DNA from: a virus
IMG/VR virus record: IMGVR_UViG_3300047392_000113
Span: 119,152 to 170,832 of that record
Length of the DNA stretch: 51,681 nt
Reading direction: 5' to 3' (one strand)
Shown: one piece after another, positions 16,378 through 21,878 of the stretch
Numbering within the stretch: position 1 is the stretch's first letter
How the letters are laid out: each line of letters opens with the position of its first letter
Notes under the pieces: generated by a model
The model's database searches: none
What the model saw: only the letters and a program-made list of their open reading frames with translations
Told to the model about the DNA's origin: nothing
Program-made: the position numbers and the translations under genes

Positions 16378-17249
16378 AGAAAATTATTGCTTTGATGATG
16401 TTGGTGTGTACAAATTTGTTTGCAGCGGAAACTATTAAAATCTATTCTCCATATAGCCCATCACACTCAGCGACTCCAGCTATGTTTAGAATCATTGATG
16501 AGGCAAACAAAGAACAGAGTATCTACAAGTTCATTCTCGAATTTCGTCCAGGTGGCAATCAGATTATTGCTCTTAAGTCTATGGACGAAAATAGTCTCGC
16601 AATCATTGCGCCAGCATTCGTGGAAAATGTAGCAGCAGGACAGATTAAAGAGTCTGACTATATTCCTGTTCATGCTCTTGGTGATGCATGCTGGGCTGTT
16701 ATCACAAATGGACCAATCAATGCTAACAAAGAGTTGACTGTTGGTGGTGTTGGGTTTGGTAATGCTGCACATCTAACTGCTCTTGCACTCGGAGAGAAAT
16801 ATAAGTTTGATGTCAAGTACATTGTGTTCAAGTCAAATAACGATGCGTTAGTTAATATGGCTGGCAACAACGGAATCTTTATGGTGATTGATCGTTATGA
16901 ATCTTACGAATCAATGAAGACAAAGAATACAAACTTGCAAGCATTCGCAGCTAGTTGTCCTGATAGACTACCGCAAGCACCCAATCTAAAGACTTTAAAA
17001 GAACTTGGAATTCAAGCACCATACGTCTTTAATATTACGATGGCTCATGTGTCTATGAGTACAGCAAGGCGTGAAAGTATCAAGCAAATTCTAAACAATG
17101 CTCAGAACAAAGTCGGTGCTGAAGAAATTTACAAAGTTTCTGGTATGAGGATTCCCAAAGAATCTGCTGAAGTGTTCTATAACAAATCAACTAAACTTGT
17201 AAAGACTCTACAAGAAAAGTACAGATCTGAGATTGAGAAATCAAAATGA
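16374..17249 (+). CDS. TctC/Bug-like periplasmic solute-binding protein
   Basis: The protein is 291 aa. A signal peptide (MKKIIALMMLVCTNLFA) is cleaved near residue 18. The mature part follows the tripartite-tricarboxylate-transporter receptor layout: a Y-S-P-Y-S-P-S-H-S-A-T-P start, RPGGNQIIAL near 59 in place of the usual P-G-G-x-x-D loop, and a two-lobed body. Length fits the family (about 300 aa). A phage-encoded binding protein could feed a host TctAB permease or another uptake system. An import role is inference; divergent loops leave a different ligand possible. Confidence 0.65.
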   Translation: MKKIIALMMLVCTNLFAAETIKIYSPYSPSHSATPAMFRIIDEANKEQSIYKFILEFRPGGNQIIALKSMDENSLAIIAPAFVENVAAGQIKESDYIPVHALGDACWAVITNGPINANKELTVGGVGFGNAAHLTALALGEKYKFDVKYIVFKSNNDALVNMAGNNGIFMVIDRYESYESMKTKNTNLQAFAASCPDRLPQAPNLKTLKELGIQAPYVFNITMAHVSMSTARRESIKQILNNAQNKVGAEEIYKVSGMRIPKESAEVFYNKSTKLVKTLQEKYRSEIEKSK

Positions 17250-17788
17250 TTAAACATGAGTGGTGGGCGACTCCAGTTTGGGAAGTTAAGACTGGATTTG
17301 ATACTAAATTTAACAATGAGTTGTTAAAAGAGATCGCATCAATCAAACCAACTGACGGATCATTCAACGTCTGGGATTATCGTCTACCAAGAATCATTGA
17401 ACTTGAGAGTTACATCTTAAAAACTGTCAACGATTCTATGGAAGAGTACCTACCCGAATATATGCAGAGAAAGTTATCTCTGTCAAGGGGATGGGTCAAC
17501 CGAAATCCTCCAGGAAATGCTCTTGCAGTACATAACCATGGTGGTGCTCTACTGGCTTGTACTTACTATCTTGTCACTCCTCCATATTGCGGAGATCTAC
17601 TATTGGTAGACCCACGTGGTGGTGCCAACTGGGGGTGGGAATATGAAGATGGAATCATTGGAGTGAAACATAAAAGAATCCGACCACTAGTTGGTAATCT
17701 TGTTTTCTTTCCAGCTTGCTTACTACACTCGGTCGAGGCTAATAAGTCTTATACTGCACGTGTAAGTCTTTCCACTAATGTCTATTGA
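17246..17788 (+). CDS. 2OG-Fe(II) oxygenase, TIGR02466-like
   Basis: The protein is 180 aa. H-N-H-G-G near residue 93, L-L-L-V-D-P-R-G-G near 113, L-L-H-S-V-E near 160 and A-R-V-S-L-S-T-N at the end correspond to the Fe(II) ligands and the 2-oxoglutarate Arg of this double-stranded beta-helix family, common in marine and freshwater phages. Substrate unknown. It sits directly before the Fe-S cassette. A second copy of the type is at 38369. Confidence 0.8.
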   Translation: MIKHEWWATPVWEVKTGFDTKFNNELLKEIASIKPTDGSFNVWDYRLPRIIELESYILKTVNDSMEEYLPEYMQRKLSLSRGWVNRNPPGNALAVHNHGGALLACTYYLVTPPYCGDLLLVDPRGGANWGWEYEDGIIGVKHKRIRPLVGNLVFFPACLLHSVEANKSYTARVSLSTNVY

Positions 17789-17801
17789 CTAAATATACCA
17801 T

Positions 17802-18206
17802 ATGGCATACTCAACTAAAGTTATCGATCACTACGAGAACCCTCGTAATGTAGGATCCTTCGGCAAAGACGAAGAGGGAGTAGGCACAGGTATGGTTGGA
17901 GCACCAGCTTGCGGTGACGTGATGAAGCTACAAATTAAGGTAGATGATAATGGTATTATTAGAGATGCTCGTTTCAAGACATATGGATGCGGTTCAGCAA
18001 TCGCAAGTTCCAGTCTCGTCACTGAGATGGTTAAGGGTATGCACATTGATGATGCTAATAAACTTAAGAACTCTCAAATCGCTGAAGAACTAGCACTCCC
18101 ACCAGTTAAGATCCACTGTTCAATTCTAGCAGAAGATGCTATCAAGGCAGCTGTAAATGATTACCGTAACCGACACAGCAAAACAGAAAATCAAGCAGCT
18201 GCTTGA
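17802..18206 (+). CDS. iscU: IscU-like Fe-S cluster scaffold
   Basis: Scaffold on which [2Fe-2S]/[4Fe-4S] clusters are assembled. The protein is 134 aa. All three ligand cysteines fall at the E. coli IscU positions: Cys37 (APACGD), Cys63 (YGCGSAIASS) and Cys106 (KIHCSILA), with the Asp in A-C-G-D. The usual L-P-P-V-K motif that binds HscA appears as LALPPVK just before Cys106. Overlaps the next gene by 50 bp. No IscS, HscA or ferredoxin gene lies nearby, so it must rely on host sulfur and chaperone supply. Confidence 0.95.
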   Translation: MAYSTKVIDHYENPRNVGSFGKDEEGVGTGMVGAPACGDVMKLQIKVDDNGIIRDARFKTYGCGSAIASSSLVTEMVKGMHIDDANKLKNSQIAEELALPPVKIHCSILAEDAIKAAVNDYRNRHSKTENQAAA

Positions 18207-18483
18207 GAAACGTGGTAAGGGAGTCGGCATTCGGTTAGGTGTTAAAACTACAGGATGCAGTGGCTTAGCTTATACGCTAGAATATGTCGATGAACACAAA
18301 ATAGAAATTGGTGTTACCAACTACGCTCAACCAGAATTCTCTGTGCTTGTAGACGCTAAAGCAGATGCCTACTTAAATGGTATGACAGTTGATTGGGTTC
18401 GCAATGGACTCAATGAAGGATTTGATTTTCAAAACCCAAACGAACGTGACCGATGTGGTTGCGGAGAAAGTTTCAGAGTATGA
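18157..18483 (+). CDS. iscA: A-type Fe-S carrier (IscA-like)
   Basis: The protein is 108 aa. Carries clusters from IscU to apoproteins. The HesB/IscA signature is complete: Cys34 in TTGCSGLAY and Cys100/Cys102 in [12 protein letters not shown] 18157 lies within iscU in another frame, implying coupled translation. Second gene of a three-gene Fe-S cassette. Confidence 0.93.
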   Translation: MITVTDTAKQKIKQLLEKRGKGVGIRLGVKTTGCSGLAYTLEYVDEHKIEIGVTNYAQPEFSVLVDAKADAYLNGMTVDWVRNGLNEGFDFQNPNERDRCGCGESFRV

Positions 18484-18785
18484 TTACAGTAACAGAAAAC
18501 GCTACAACTAAAATCGCTGATTTGTTAGCAGAGAACCAAGAAAACTTCTTGCGCATGTCAGTGCAAGGTGGTGGTTGTTCTGGTTTCACCTATGCATTTA
18601 TGTTTGATGATGTAGCCAACGAAGATGACTTTACTCTTGATAAAGTTGTTGTTGATGCAATGAGCATGCAATACTTGCAAGGTGCGACTGTAGACTACAT
18701 TGAAGATCTGATGGGGTCGTCATTCAGGGTGCAAAACCCAAACGCTGAAACAACTTGTGGATGTGGAAGCTCGTTCTCTGTATAA
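18480..18785 (+). CDS. erpA: A-type Fe-S carrier (ErpA/IscA-like), second copy
   Basis: The protein is 101 aa. Cys33 in GGGCSGFTY and Cys93/Cys95 in T-T-C-G-C-G-S-S-F. It differs enough from the upstream carrier to be a distinct subfamily rather than a recent duplicate. ErpA versus IscA naming is tentative. Starts in the stop of the previous gene (ATGA). Confidence 0.85.
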   Translation: MITVTENATTKIADLLAENQENFLRMSVQGGGCSGFTYAFMFDDVANEDDFTLDKVVVDAMSMQYLQGATVDYIEDLMGSSFRVQNPNAETTCGCGSSFSV

Positions 18786-18802
18786 AATATATTTTAAAAT
18801 AC

Positions 18803-18831
18803 TTGACTTTTTCCCACTTTTGGGGCATAAT
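18803..18831 (+). promoter_or_regulatory. Sigma70-type promoter
   Basis: TTGACT (18803-18808), 17-bp spacer, CATAAT (18826-18831). A TATAAATA late-type motif overlaps downstream (18836-18843). The first 60 nt of the transcript hold a CTGCAG...CTGCAG inverted pair. Confidence 0.8.
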
Positions 18832-18898
18832 TCCTTATAAATAGATTACTAGCTGCAGGAAAAGACCCTACTGAATGTAAGGTTACTGCAGAAAGTAC

Positions 18899-18927
18899 TT
18901 GACGAAAACAACTTTTTAGGACATAAT
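18899..18927 (+). promoter_or_regulatory. Sigma70-type promoter
   Basis: TTGACG (18899-18904), 17-bp spacer, CATAAT (18922-18927). Expected start near 18934, at the head of a structured non-coding RNA. Confidence 0.8.
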
Positions 18928-18933
18928 TCTTTC

Positions 18934-19118
18934 TACTATGAAAAACGTTTGTATATCCAGCATGCATAAACAGCTACCGTTAGTAAATAACGGCTGGACA
19001 AGCACACGCCCATCATTTGCGATTGAATATGATACTGGGGGTTTTGGCAAGTAAGACTTAGAATACCATTAAGGTTACTTACCAAAACCCTCTGAGACGA
19101 AAGTCCAGAGGGTTTTTT
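18934..19118 (+). ncRNA. Candidate structured small RNA with own promoter and terminator
   Basis: About 185 nt bounded by a promoter and a strong terminator. TCCAG/CTGGA encloses a CCGTTA-GTAAA-TAACGG hairpin. Downstream GGGTTTTGG plus AAGTAA pairs with TTACTT plus CCAAAACCC (15 bp, one mismatch). A 38-codon frame from ATG 18938 has no ribosome binding site and starts about 5 nt from the predicted 5' end, so a non-coding role is favoured. Confidence 0.6.
19088..19118 (+). terminator. Rho-independent terminator
   Basis: CCCTCT (19088-19093) pairs with AGAGGG (19107-19112); an inner GAC-GAAA-GTC extends the stem; six T follow. Separates the small RNA from the tRNA operon. Confidence 0.9.
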
Positions 19119-19158
19119 GTTTATACTCTACCATCGTGTGGGGTTATTTTTGAAGGTG

Positions 19159-19187
19159 TTGACTTCCGTAGTTTTTTACTGTAGAAT
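19159..19187 (+). promoter_or_regulatory. Sigma70-type promoter of the tRNA array
   Basis: TTGACT (19159-19164), 17-bp spacer, TAGAAT (19182-19187), about 105 bp before the first tRNA. Confidence 0.85.
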
Positions 19188-19294
19188 TCAATCCCTTAGT
19201 TAGTCGAAAGACTTACTGAAAGATCTTTAAAAATTTGCGTACCATTTTAATGAGTCACTAGCGAAGGTTCGCTGGTAGCTAGTGACTCTTTTGT

Positions 19295-19368
19295 TCCCGA
19301 GTAGTGTAGTGGTAACACACCAGACTTTGACTCTGTTATTGTAGGTTCGATTCCTACCTCGGGTGCCA
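19295..19368 (+). tRNA. tRNA-Gln(TTG)
   Basis: Acceptor TCCCGAG/CTCGGGT (position 1-72 unpaired, as in many tRNA-Gln), anticodon loop CTTTGAC, T-arm GTAGG-TTCGATT-CCTAC, discriminator G and encoded CCA. Confidence 0.93.
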
Positions 19369-19451
19369 AACAAAAGCACATTATGTAACCTGAAGTGCGG
19401 TCACAGGACATCGAAAGGTGTGGTAGCCGTGATAGTGTGCCTTTGTTTGGT
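19366..19451 (+). ncRNA. Structured spacer RNA between tRNA genes
   Basis: CCAAACAAA (starting in the tRNA-Gln CCA) plus GCACA pairs with TGTGC plus TTTGTTTGG, closing an 86-nt domain. Inside are CCTG/CAGG and an ACATC-GAAA-GGTGT hairpin. A near-identical ACATC-GTAA-GGTGT hairpin occurs in the large RNA at 30695. Confidence 0.45.
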
Positions 19452-19473
19452 AACAATGTTCAAGGAGAACGAC

Positions 19474-19494
19474 AATGAAACGTGCTAAACGTTA
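19474..19494 (+). CDS. Candidate 6-codon mini-ORF (MKRAKR)
   Basis: AAGGAG lies about 8 nt before an ATG that reads M-K-R-A-K-R-stop. The ribosome binding site is among the best in the tRNA region. It may be a leader or minigene; such minigenes can trap peptidyl-tRNA. No proof of translation. The sequence around it folds (ACGTGC/GCACGT enclosing CTCAGA/TCTGAG). Confidence 0.3.
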
Positions 19495-19555
19495 GTGTCG
19501 CTCAGATCCCCCGTATGGTCTGAGTTGGCACGTAAAATCAAAACAATACGTACAA

Positions 19556-19631
19556 CCACTCGTGGCGTTAATGGTAGCGTACATGACTCTTAATCATCGA
19601 GGTCTGAGTTCGAATCTCAGCGAGTGGACCA
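19556..19631 (+). tRNA. tRNA-Lys(CTT)
   Basis: Acceptor CCACTCG/CGAGTGG, anticodon loop CTCTTAA in an ATGA/TCAT stem, T-arm CTGAG-TTCGAAT-CTCAG, discriminator A, CCA encoded. Confidence 0.93.
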
Positions 19632-19634
19632 TAT

Positions 19635-19709
19635 GGGGGTATAACTTAACGGCTAAAGTAGCTGGCTTTTAACCAGTTAATCAGAGTTCGATTCTCTGTG
19701 CCCCTACCA
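19635..19709 (+). tRNA. tRNA-Lys(TTT)
   Basis: Acceptor GGGGGTA/TGCCCCT, anticodon loop CTTTTAA in CTGG/CCAG, T-arm CAGAG-TTCGATT-CTCTG, A plus CCA. Only 3 nt from the preceding tRNA. Confidence 0.93.
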
Positions 19710-19791
19710 TATGAAAACACATTCTAAAACATAAAGATTTAGGATCATCAAGGGATACTTTCAGCACATCCCCGAGTGTGTTTCTATATGG
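19707..19791 (+). ncRNA. Structured spacer RNA between tRNA-Lys and tRNA-His
   Basis: CCATAT (beginning with the tRNA CCA) pairs with ATATGG, continuing through AAACACA/TGTGTTT; inside, GGGAT/ATCCC closes a loop containing TTTCAGCAC. It contains TTTAGGAT and TTCAGCA words like the recurrent pseudoknot, but the partner GTTG is absent. Confidence 0.4.
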
Positions 19792-19796
19792 TTTAT

Positions 19797-19871
19797 GGAG
19801 TTGTTAGTTTAGTGGCAAAACCACGGGTTGTGATTCCGTTATCACGAGTTCGATTCTCGTACGACTCCCCA
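19797..19871 (+). tRNA. tRNA-His(GTG)
   Basis: Includes the extra 5' G(-1) opposite C73, the tRNA-His identity pair. Acceptor GAGTTGT/ACGACTC, anticodon loop TTGTGAT, T-arm ACGAG-TTCGATT-CTCGT, CCA encoded. Confidence 0.93.
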
Positions 19872-19884
19872 AAGAAAATTGTAT

Positions 19885-19960
19885 GCCGAAGTAGCTCATC
19901 AGGTAGAGCAGCAGACTGAAAATCTGTGTGTGGTTGGTTCGAGTCCAATCTTCGGTACCA
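19885..19960 (+). tRNA. tRNA-Phe(GAA)
   Basis: Acceptor GCCGAAG/CTTCGGT, canonical D-arm, anticodon loop CTGAAAA in CAGA/TCTG, T-loop TTCGAGT, A plus CCA. Confidence 0.95.
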
Positions 19961-19968
19961 AAATTATT

Positions 19969-20041
19969 CCCCGTTAGCTCAATGGTAGAGCACTCGACTG
20001 ATAATCGAGCGACAGTGGATCGTAACCACTACAGGGAACCA
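19969..20041 (+). tRNA. tRNA-Ile(GAT)
   Basis: Acceptor TCCCCGT/ACAGGGA with one C-A mismatch, anticodon loop CTGATAA in CTCGA/TCGAG, unusual T-loop ATCGTAA shared with the tRNA-Glu at 20275, A plus CCA. Confidence 0.88.
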
Positions 20042-20046
20042 AATGT

Positions 20047-20120
20047 ATCTCGCTGGTGTAATGGCAGCATGTCAGTCTCCAAAACTGTTGGTCGGGGTTC
20101 GAGTCCCTGGCGGGATGCCA
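20047..20120 (+). tRNA. tRNA-Trp(CCA)
   Basis: Acceptor ATCTCGC/GCGGGAT, anticodon loop CTCCAAA in CAGT/ACTG, discriminator G, CCA encoded. Confidence 0.93.
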
Positions 20121-20125
20121 AATAT

Positions 20126-20200
20126 GGTGATGTAGCATAATGGTAGTGCACCTCCTTCATACGGAGCAAAGTGGTAGTTCGACTCTACTCATCACCACCA
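20126..20200 (+). tRNA. tRNA-Met(CAT)
   Basis: Acceptor GGTGATG/CATCACC, anticodon loop TTCATAC in CTCC/GGAG, A plus CCA. One of three CAT tRNAs; elongator Met or a lysidine-modified Ile tRNA cannot be separated by eye. Confidence 0.9.
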
Positions 20201-20203
20201 AGT

Positions 20204-20272
20204 TTTAGGATTCTTTCAGCAAATTTAAAATTCAAACTTATATCTTGAAAAGAAAGCGAATCCTGTTGTTTT
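20204..20272 (+). ncRNA. Recurrent pseudoknot RNA, copy 1
   Basis: Helix 1 AGGATTC (20207-20213) with GAATCCT (20258-20264); loop CAGC (20217-20220) can pair with GTTG (20265-20268) directly after helix 1. Inner hairpin TTCAA/TTGAA. It lies 6 nt after one tRNA and 6 nt before the next, so it should be released with free ends by tRNA processing. Confidence 0.65.
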
Positions 20273-20274
20273 AT

Positions 20275-20349
20275 GTCGCATTAGACTTCTGGTGAGGTCA
20301 TCACCCTTTCAAGGTGACCAGACGGGATCGTAACCCGTATGCGACTCCA
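20275..20349 (+). tRNA. tRNA-Glu(TTC)
   Basis: Acceptor GTCGCAT/ATGCGAC, anticodon loop CTTTCAA in TCACC/GGTGA, T-loop ATCGTAA, discriminator T, CCA encoded. A second tRNA-Glu(TTC) is at 23854. Confidence 0.9.
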
Positions 20350-20354
20350 ATTAT

Positions 20355-20428
20355 CTCTGTGTAGCGTAGTGGTAGCGTTCGTGTTTTGGGGACATGAGGC
20401 GAAGGTTCGATTCCTTCTACGGAGACCA
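20355..20428 (+). tRNA. tRNA-Pro(TGG)
   Basis: Acceptor CTCTGTG/TACGGAG, anticodon loop TTTGGGG, T-arm GAAGG-TTCGATT-CCTTC, A plus CCA. Second copy at 24639. Confidence 0.88.
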
Positions 20429-20436
20429 AGTTTTAT

Positions 20437-20511
20437 GGGGGCAGTGCTGGGGCACGGCAGTGGCTTGCAACTTCTGCGACTAGATGGATTCGATTTCCAC
20501 GGCTTCCACCA
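20437..20511 (+). tRNA. tRNA-Ala(TGC), divergent
   Basis: Acceptor GGGGGC/GGCTTCC includes the G3-U70 alanine identity pair; anticodon loop CTTGCAA. The D-arm is irregular and the anticodon stem carries a T-T mismatch, so it may be a decaying copy; a cleaner tRNA-Ala(TGC) lies at 25164. Confidence 0.7.
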
Positions 20512-20518
20512 ATTTTAT

Positions 20519-20597
20519 TCCGAGAAACCCAAGCAAGGTGCAGGGGCTTGACTGTTAATCAATGGTTAGATGAGTTCGATTCTCATACTCGGAGCCA
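20519..20597 (+). tRNA. tRNA-Asn(GTT), divergent
   Basis: Acceptor TCCGAG/CTCGGA, anticodon loop CTGTTAA, T-arm ATGAG-TTCGATT-CTCAT, G plus CCA. Enlarged D-arm; 79 nt. A canonical tRNA-Asn(GTT) is at 24812. Confidence 0.78.
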
Positions 20598-20604
20598 ATT
20601 TTAT

Positions 20605-20680
20605 ACCGTAGAGTTCACCTGATGGTGATAACCGACTGTCTATCGGAGTGTGGCGGGTTTGATTCCCGTCTACGGTGCCA
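20605..20680 (+). tRNA. tRNA-Asp(GTC)
   Basis: Acceptor ACCGTAG/CTACGGT, anticodon loop CTGTCTA in CCGA/TCGG, T-arm GCGGG-TTTGATT-CCCGT, G plus CCA. Confidence 0.92.
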
Positions 20681-20684
20681 AGTT

Positions 20685-20850
20685 TTGTAAGTGTAGATGT
20701 TGAGAAAGCAAAGCCTCGAAAACTTTGTGAGCTAACGGTTCGAGTCCGACAACATGGCAGCTAGTAAGTAACGACTATTACTACGTACCTCTAACCCTAA
20801 CGTATACTGGGCGAAATGGTTGCGAATGAGCGAGGCGCAACTACTTACAA
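20685..20850 (+). ncRNA. Closed RNA with tRNA-like arm (Y-RNA-like candidate)
   Basis: TTGTAAGT (20685-20692) pairs with ACTTACAA (20843-20850). Inside is a reduced tRNA mimic: ATGTTG/CAACAT, an anticodon-like hairpin CAAAG/CTTTG with loop containing CTCGAAA, and a T-arm-like CGG-TTCGAGT-CCG, but no D-arm and no CCA. Further hairpins TAGTAA/TTACTA and GTTGCG/CGCAAC follow. Resembles the tRNA-mimicking modules of bacterial Y RNAs; assignment is inference. Confidence 0.5.
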
Positions 20851-20900
20851 ATTCAATCTCTCCCTGACATGCGGAGTACAATGTGATAAGTTGTATGTCA

Positions 20901-21012
20901 TCTTAATGAAGTGTATTGCGTGACGCCACGGTCGTAAGAGCCAGCTGGAACGAGAAGACAAAAAGCCTAAGCATGCAGATGGGCTCGCATGGCGCAGTAT
21001 ATTTCATTAAGA
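20901..21012 (+). ncRNA. Closed rod-like RNA
   Basis: TCTTAATGAA (20901-20910) pairs perfectly with TTCATTAAGA (21003-21012); below it GTATTGCG pairs with CGCAGTAT. The interior folds further (AGCC/GGCT). A hairpin TGACA+TACAA / TTGTA+TGTCA precedes it at 20864-20900. No open frame. Confidence 0.5.
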
Positions 21013-21016
21013 TTTT

Positions 21017-21145
21017 GGAGACATGATGTAATGGTAGCATAGCATAGCAAAAAATCAATTCTGTCTGTAGAATTGTTTCCGCAATACTAAAGCTCTAACT
21101 CTGTAAAAGTTCTTGTACGTGGTTCGAATCCCGTTGTCTCCACCA
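21017..21145 (+). tRNA. Atypical tRNA-Tyr(GTA)-like gene with ~50-nt insertion
   Basis: Acceptor GGAGACA/TGTCTCC, A plus CCA, D-loop-like TAATGGTAG, and T-loop TTCGAAT are present, but the gene is 129 nt. The only 7-nt anticodon-like loop is CTGTAAA (AACT/AGTT stem), reading GTA. About 50 nt, including a perfect CAATTCT/AGAATTG hairpin, separates it from the D-arm. It may be an intron-like insertion or a pseudo-tRNA; two ordinary GTA tRNAs exist at 21306 and 24138. Confidence 0.5.
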
Positions 21146-21146
21146 G

Positions 21147-21220
21147 TTTTAGGAAGGGTTCAGCAAATAAAAAAGCTAAACTTTTTGGTTGTCTAGCGAC
21201 AAAAACCTTCCTGTTGTATT
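21147..21220 (+). ncRNA. Recurrent pseudoknot RNA, copy 2
   Basis: Helix 1 AGGAAGG (21151-21157) with CCTTCCT (21206-21212); CAGC (21161-21164) and GTTG (21213-21216). Inner hairpin GCTA/TAGC. Five nt after the preceding CCA and 8 nt before tRNA-Arg. Confidence 0.65.
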
Positions 21221-21224
21221 TTAT

Positions 21225-21299
21225 GCGCCCTTAGTAAAATGAATATTACACAACGCTACGAACGTTGAAGTGGGAGTTTGATTCTCTCAGGGCGTACCA
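21225..21299 (+). tRNA. tRNA-Arg(ACG)
   Basis: Acceptor GCGCCCT/AGGGCGT, anticodon loop CTACGAA in a CAACG/CGTTG stem, A plus CCA. D-loop lacks the usual GG. A34 should be read as inosine after TadA editing. Confidence 0.88.
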
Positions 21300-21305
21300 A
21301 GTTAT

Positions 21306-21391
21306 GGATGTGATAGAACAATGGCGTTCTAGTGGGCTGTAACCCCATGGTCTTTCGAGATAGGTAGGTTCGATCCCTACCACATCCACCA
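21306..21391 (+). tRNA. tRNA-Tyr(GTA)
   Basis: 86 nt, class II. Acceptor GGATGTG/CACATCC, anticodon loop CTGTAAC in TGGG/CCCA, long variable arm with TTTCGAGA, T-arm GTAGG-TTCGATC-CCTAC, A plus CCA. Confidence 0.93.
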
Positions 21392-21393
21392 AG

Positions 21394-21510
21394 TTTTAGG
21401 TTAGGTTCTGCAAAAATAAAATTAGCTGGTTCGATTCCAGCATTATCCACCAAAACTCGAAAGAGACTCGGATGATGTGCCACGGTGGCAATCAAACTAA
21501 CCTGTTGTTT
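21394..21510 (+). ncRNA. Recurrent pseudoknot RNA, copy 3, enclosing a permuted tRNA-like domain
   Basis: Helix 1 AGGTTAG (21398-21404) with CTAACCT (21497-21503); CTGC (21408-21411) faces GTTG (21504-21507) with one mismatch. The loop holds a T-arm (CTGG-TTCGATT-CCAG), then CATTATCC-ACCA, an 18-nt linker with CTC-GAAA-GAG, then GGATGATG, which pairs with CATTATCC over 8 bp, followed by a D-arm-like GCCA/TGGC. The order T-arm, 3' acceptor, linker, 5' acceptor, D-arm is a circularly permuted tRNA lacking an anticodon arm. Confidence 0.6.
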
Positions 21511-21513
21511 AAT

Positions 21514-21603
21514 GGAAGCGTGTCCGAGCGGTTTAAGGAACTAGTCTAGAAAACTAGCGAGTCAGCAATGGCTCCGTGAGTTCGAATCTCACCGCTTCCA
21601 CCA
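21514..21603 (+). tRNA. tRNA-Ser(AGA)
   Basis: 90 nt with a long variable arm. Acceptor GGAAGCG/CGCTTCC, anticodon loop CTAGAAA in CTAGT/ACTAG, T-arm GTGAG-TTCGAAT-CTCAC, A plus CCA. A34 is unusual for a bacterial serine tRNA. Confidence 0.9.
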
Positions 21604-21608
21604 AATAT

Positions 21609-21700
21609 GGAGAGTAATGCAGCGGGGTTGGTCCTGCGACGTGCCTTGAAAACACGGTTCTCAGAAATGGGATGGGGTTCGACTCCTCTGCTCTCCGCCA
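21609..21700 (+). tRNA. tRNA-Ser(TGA)
   Basis: 92 nt, class II. Acceptor GGAGAGT/GCTCTCC, anticodon loop CTTGAAA, T-loop TTCGACT, G plus CCA. Confidence 0.9.
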
Positions 21701-21703
21701 GAA

Positions 21704-21851
21704 TTTAGAGATAGACGATGTGATGAGTCCCTTGTGCGCTAGTGCCCTATTCTTGAGCATGACACACCAGTAGCAACACAAGGTAGTTTAAACTCTCACA
21801 ATCGAGACAACTCCGACGAGTCCTTGAGAAAGATAGTTGGAACTCTCTAAA
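21704..21851 (+). ncRNA. Closed structured RNA before the phosphoesterase gene
   Basis: TTTAGAGA (21704-21711) pairs with TCTCTAAA (21844-21851). Inside, CCTTGTG/CACAAGG plus GCTA/TAGC form one arm and ACTC-CGAC-GAGT another. It may also act as the leader of the downstream gene. Confidence 0.45.
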
Positions 21852-21878
21852 CCTTTTTATTATTTTATGGAGAAACTT

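Noticed and set aside
18938-19054. 38-codon frame at the start of the small RNA
   Set aside because: No ribosome binding site and begins about 5 nt from the predicted RNA 5' end; the sequence is dominated by long base-paired arms.
19707-19791. Seventh copy of the pseudoknot RNA
   Set aside because: Has TTTAGGAT and TTTCAGCA words but lacks the second helix-1 strand in the right place and the GTTG partner.
20690-20760. Ordinary tRNA-Ser(CGA) gene
   Set aside because: The loop CTCGAAA looks like an anticodon but there is no D-arm, no CCA, and the T-stem has only three pairs; kept as part of a larger tRNA-like RNA.
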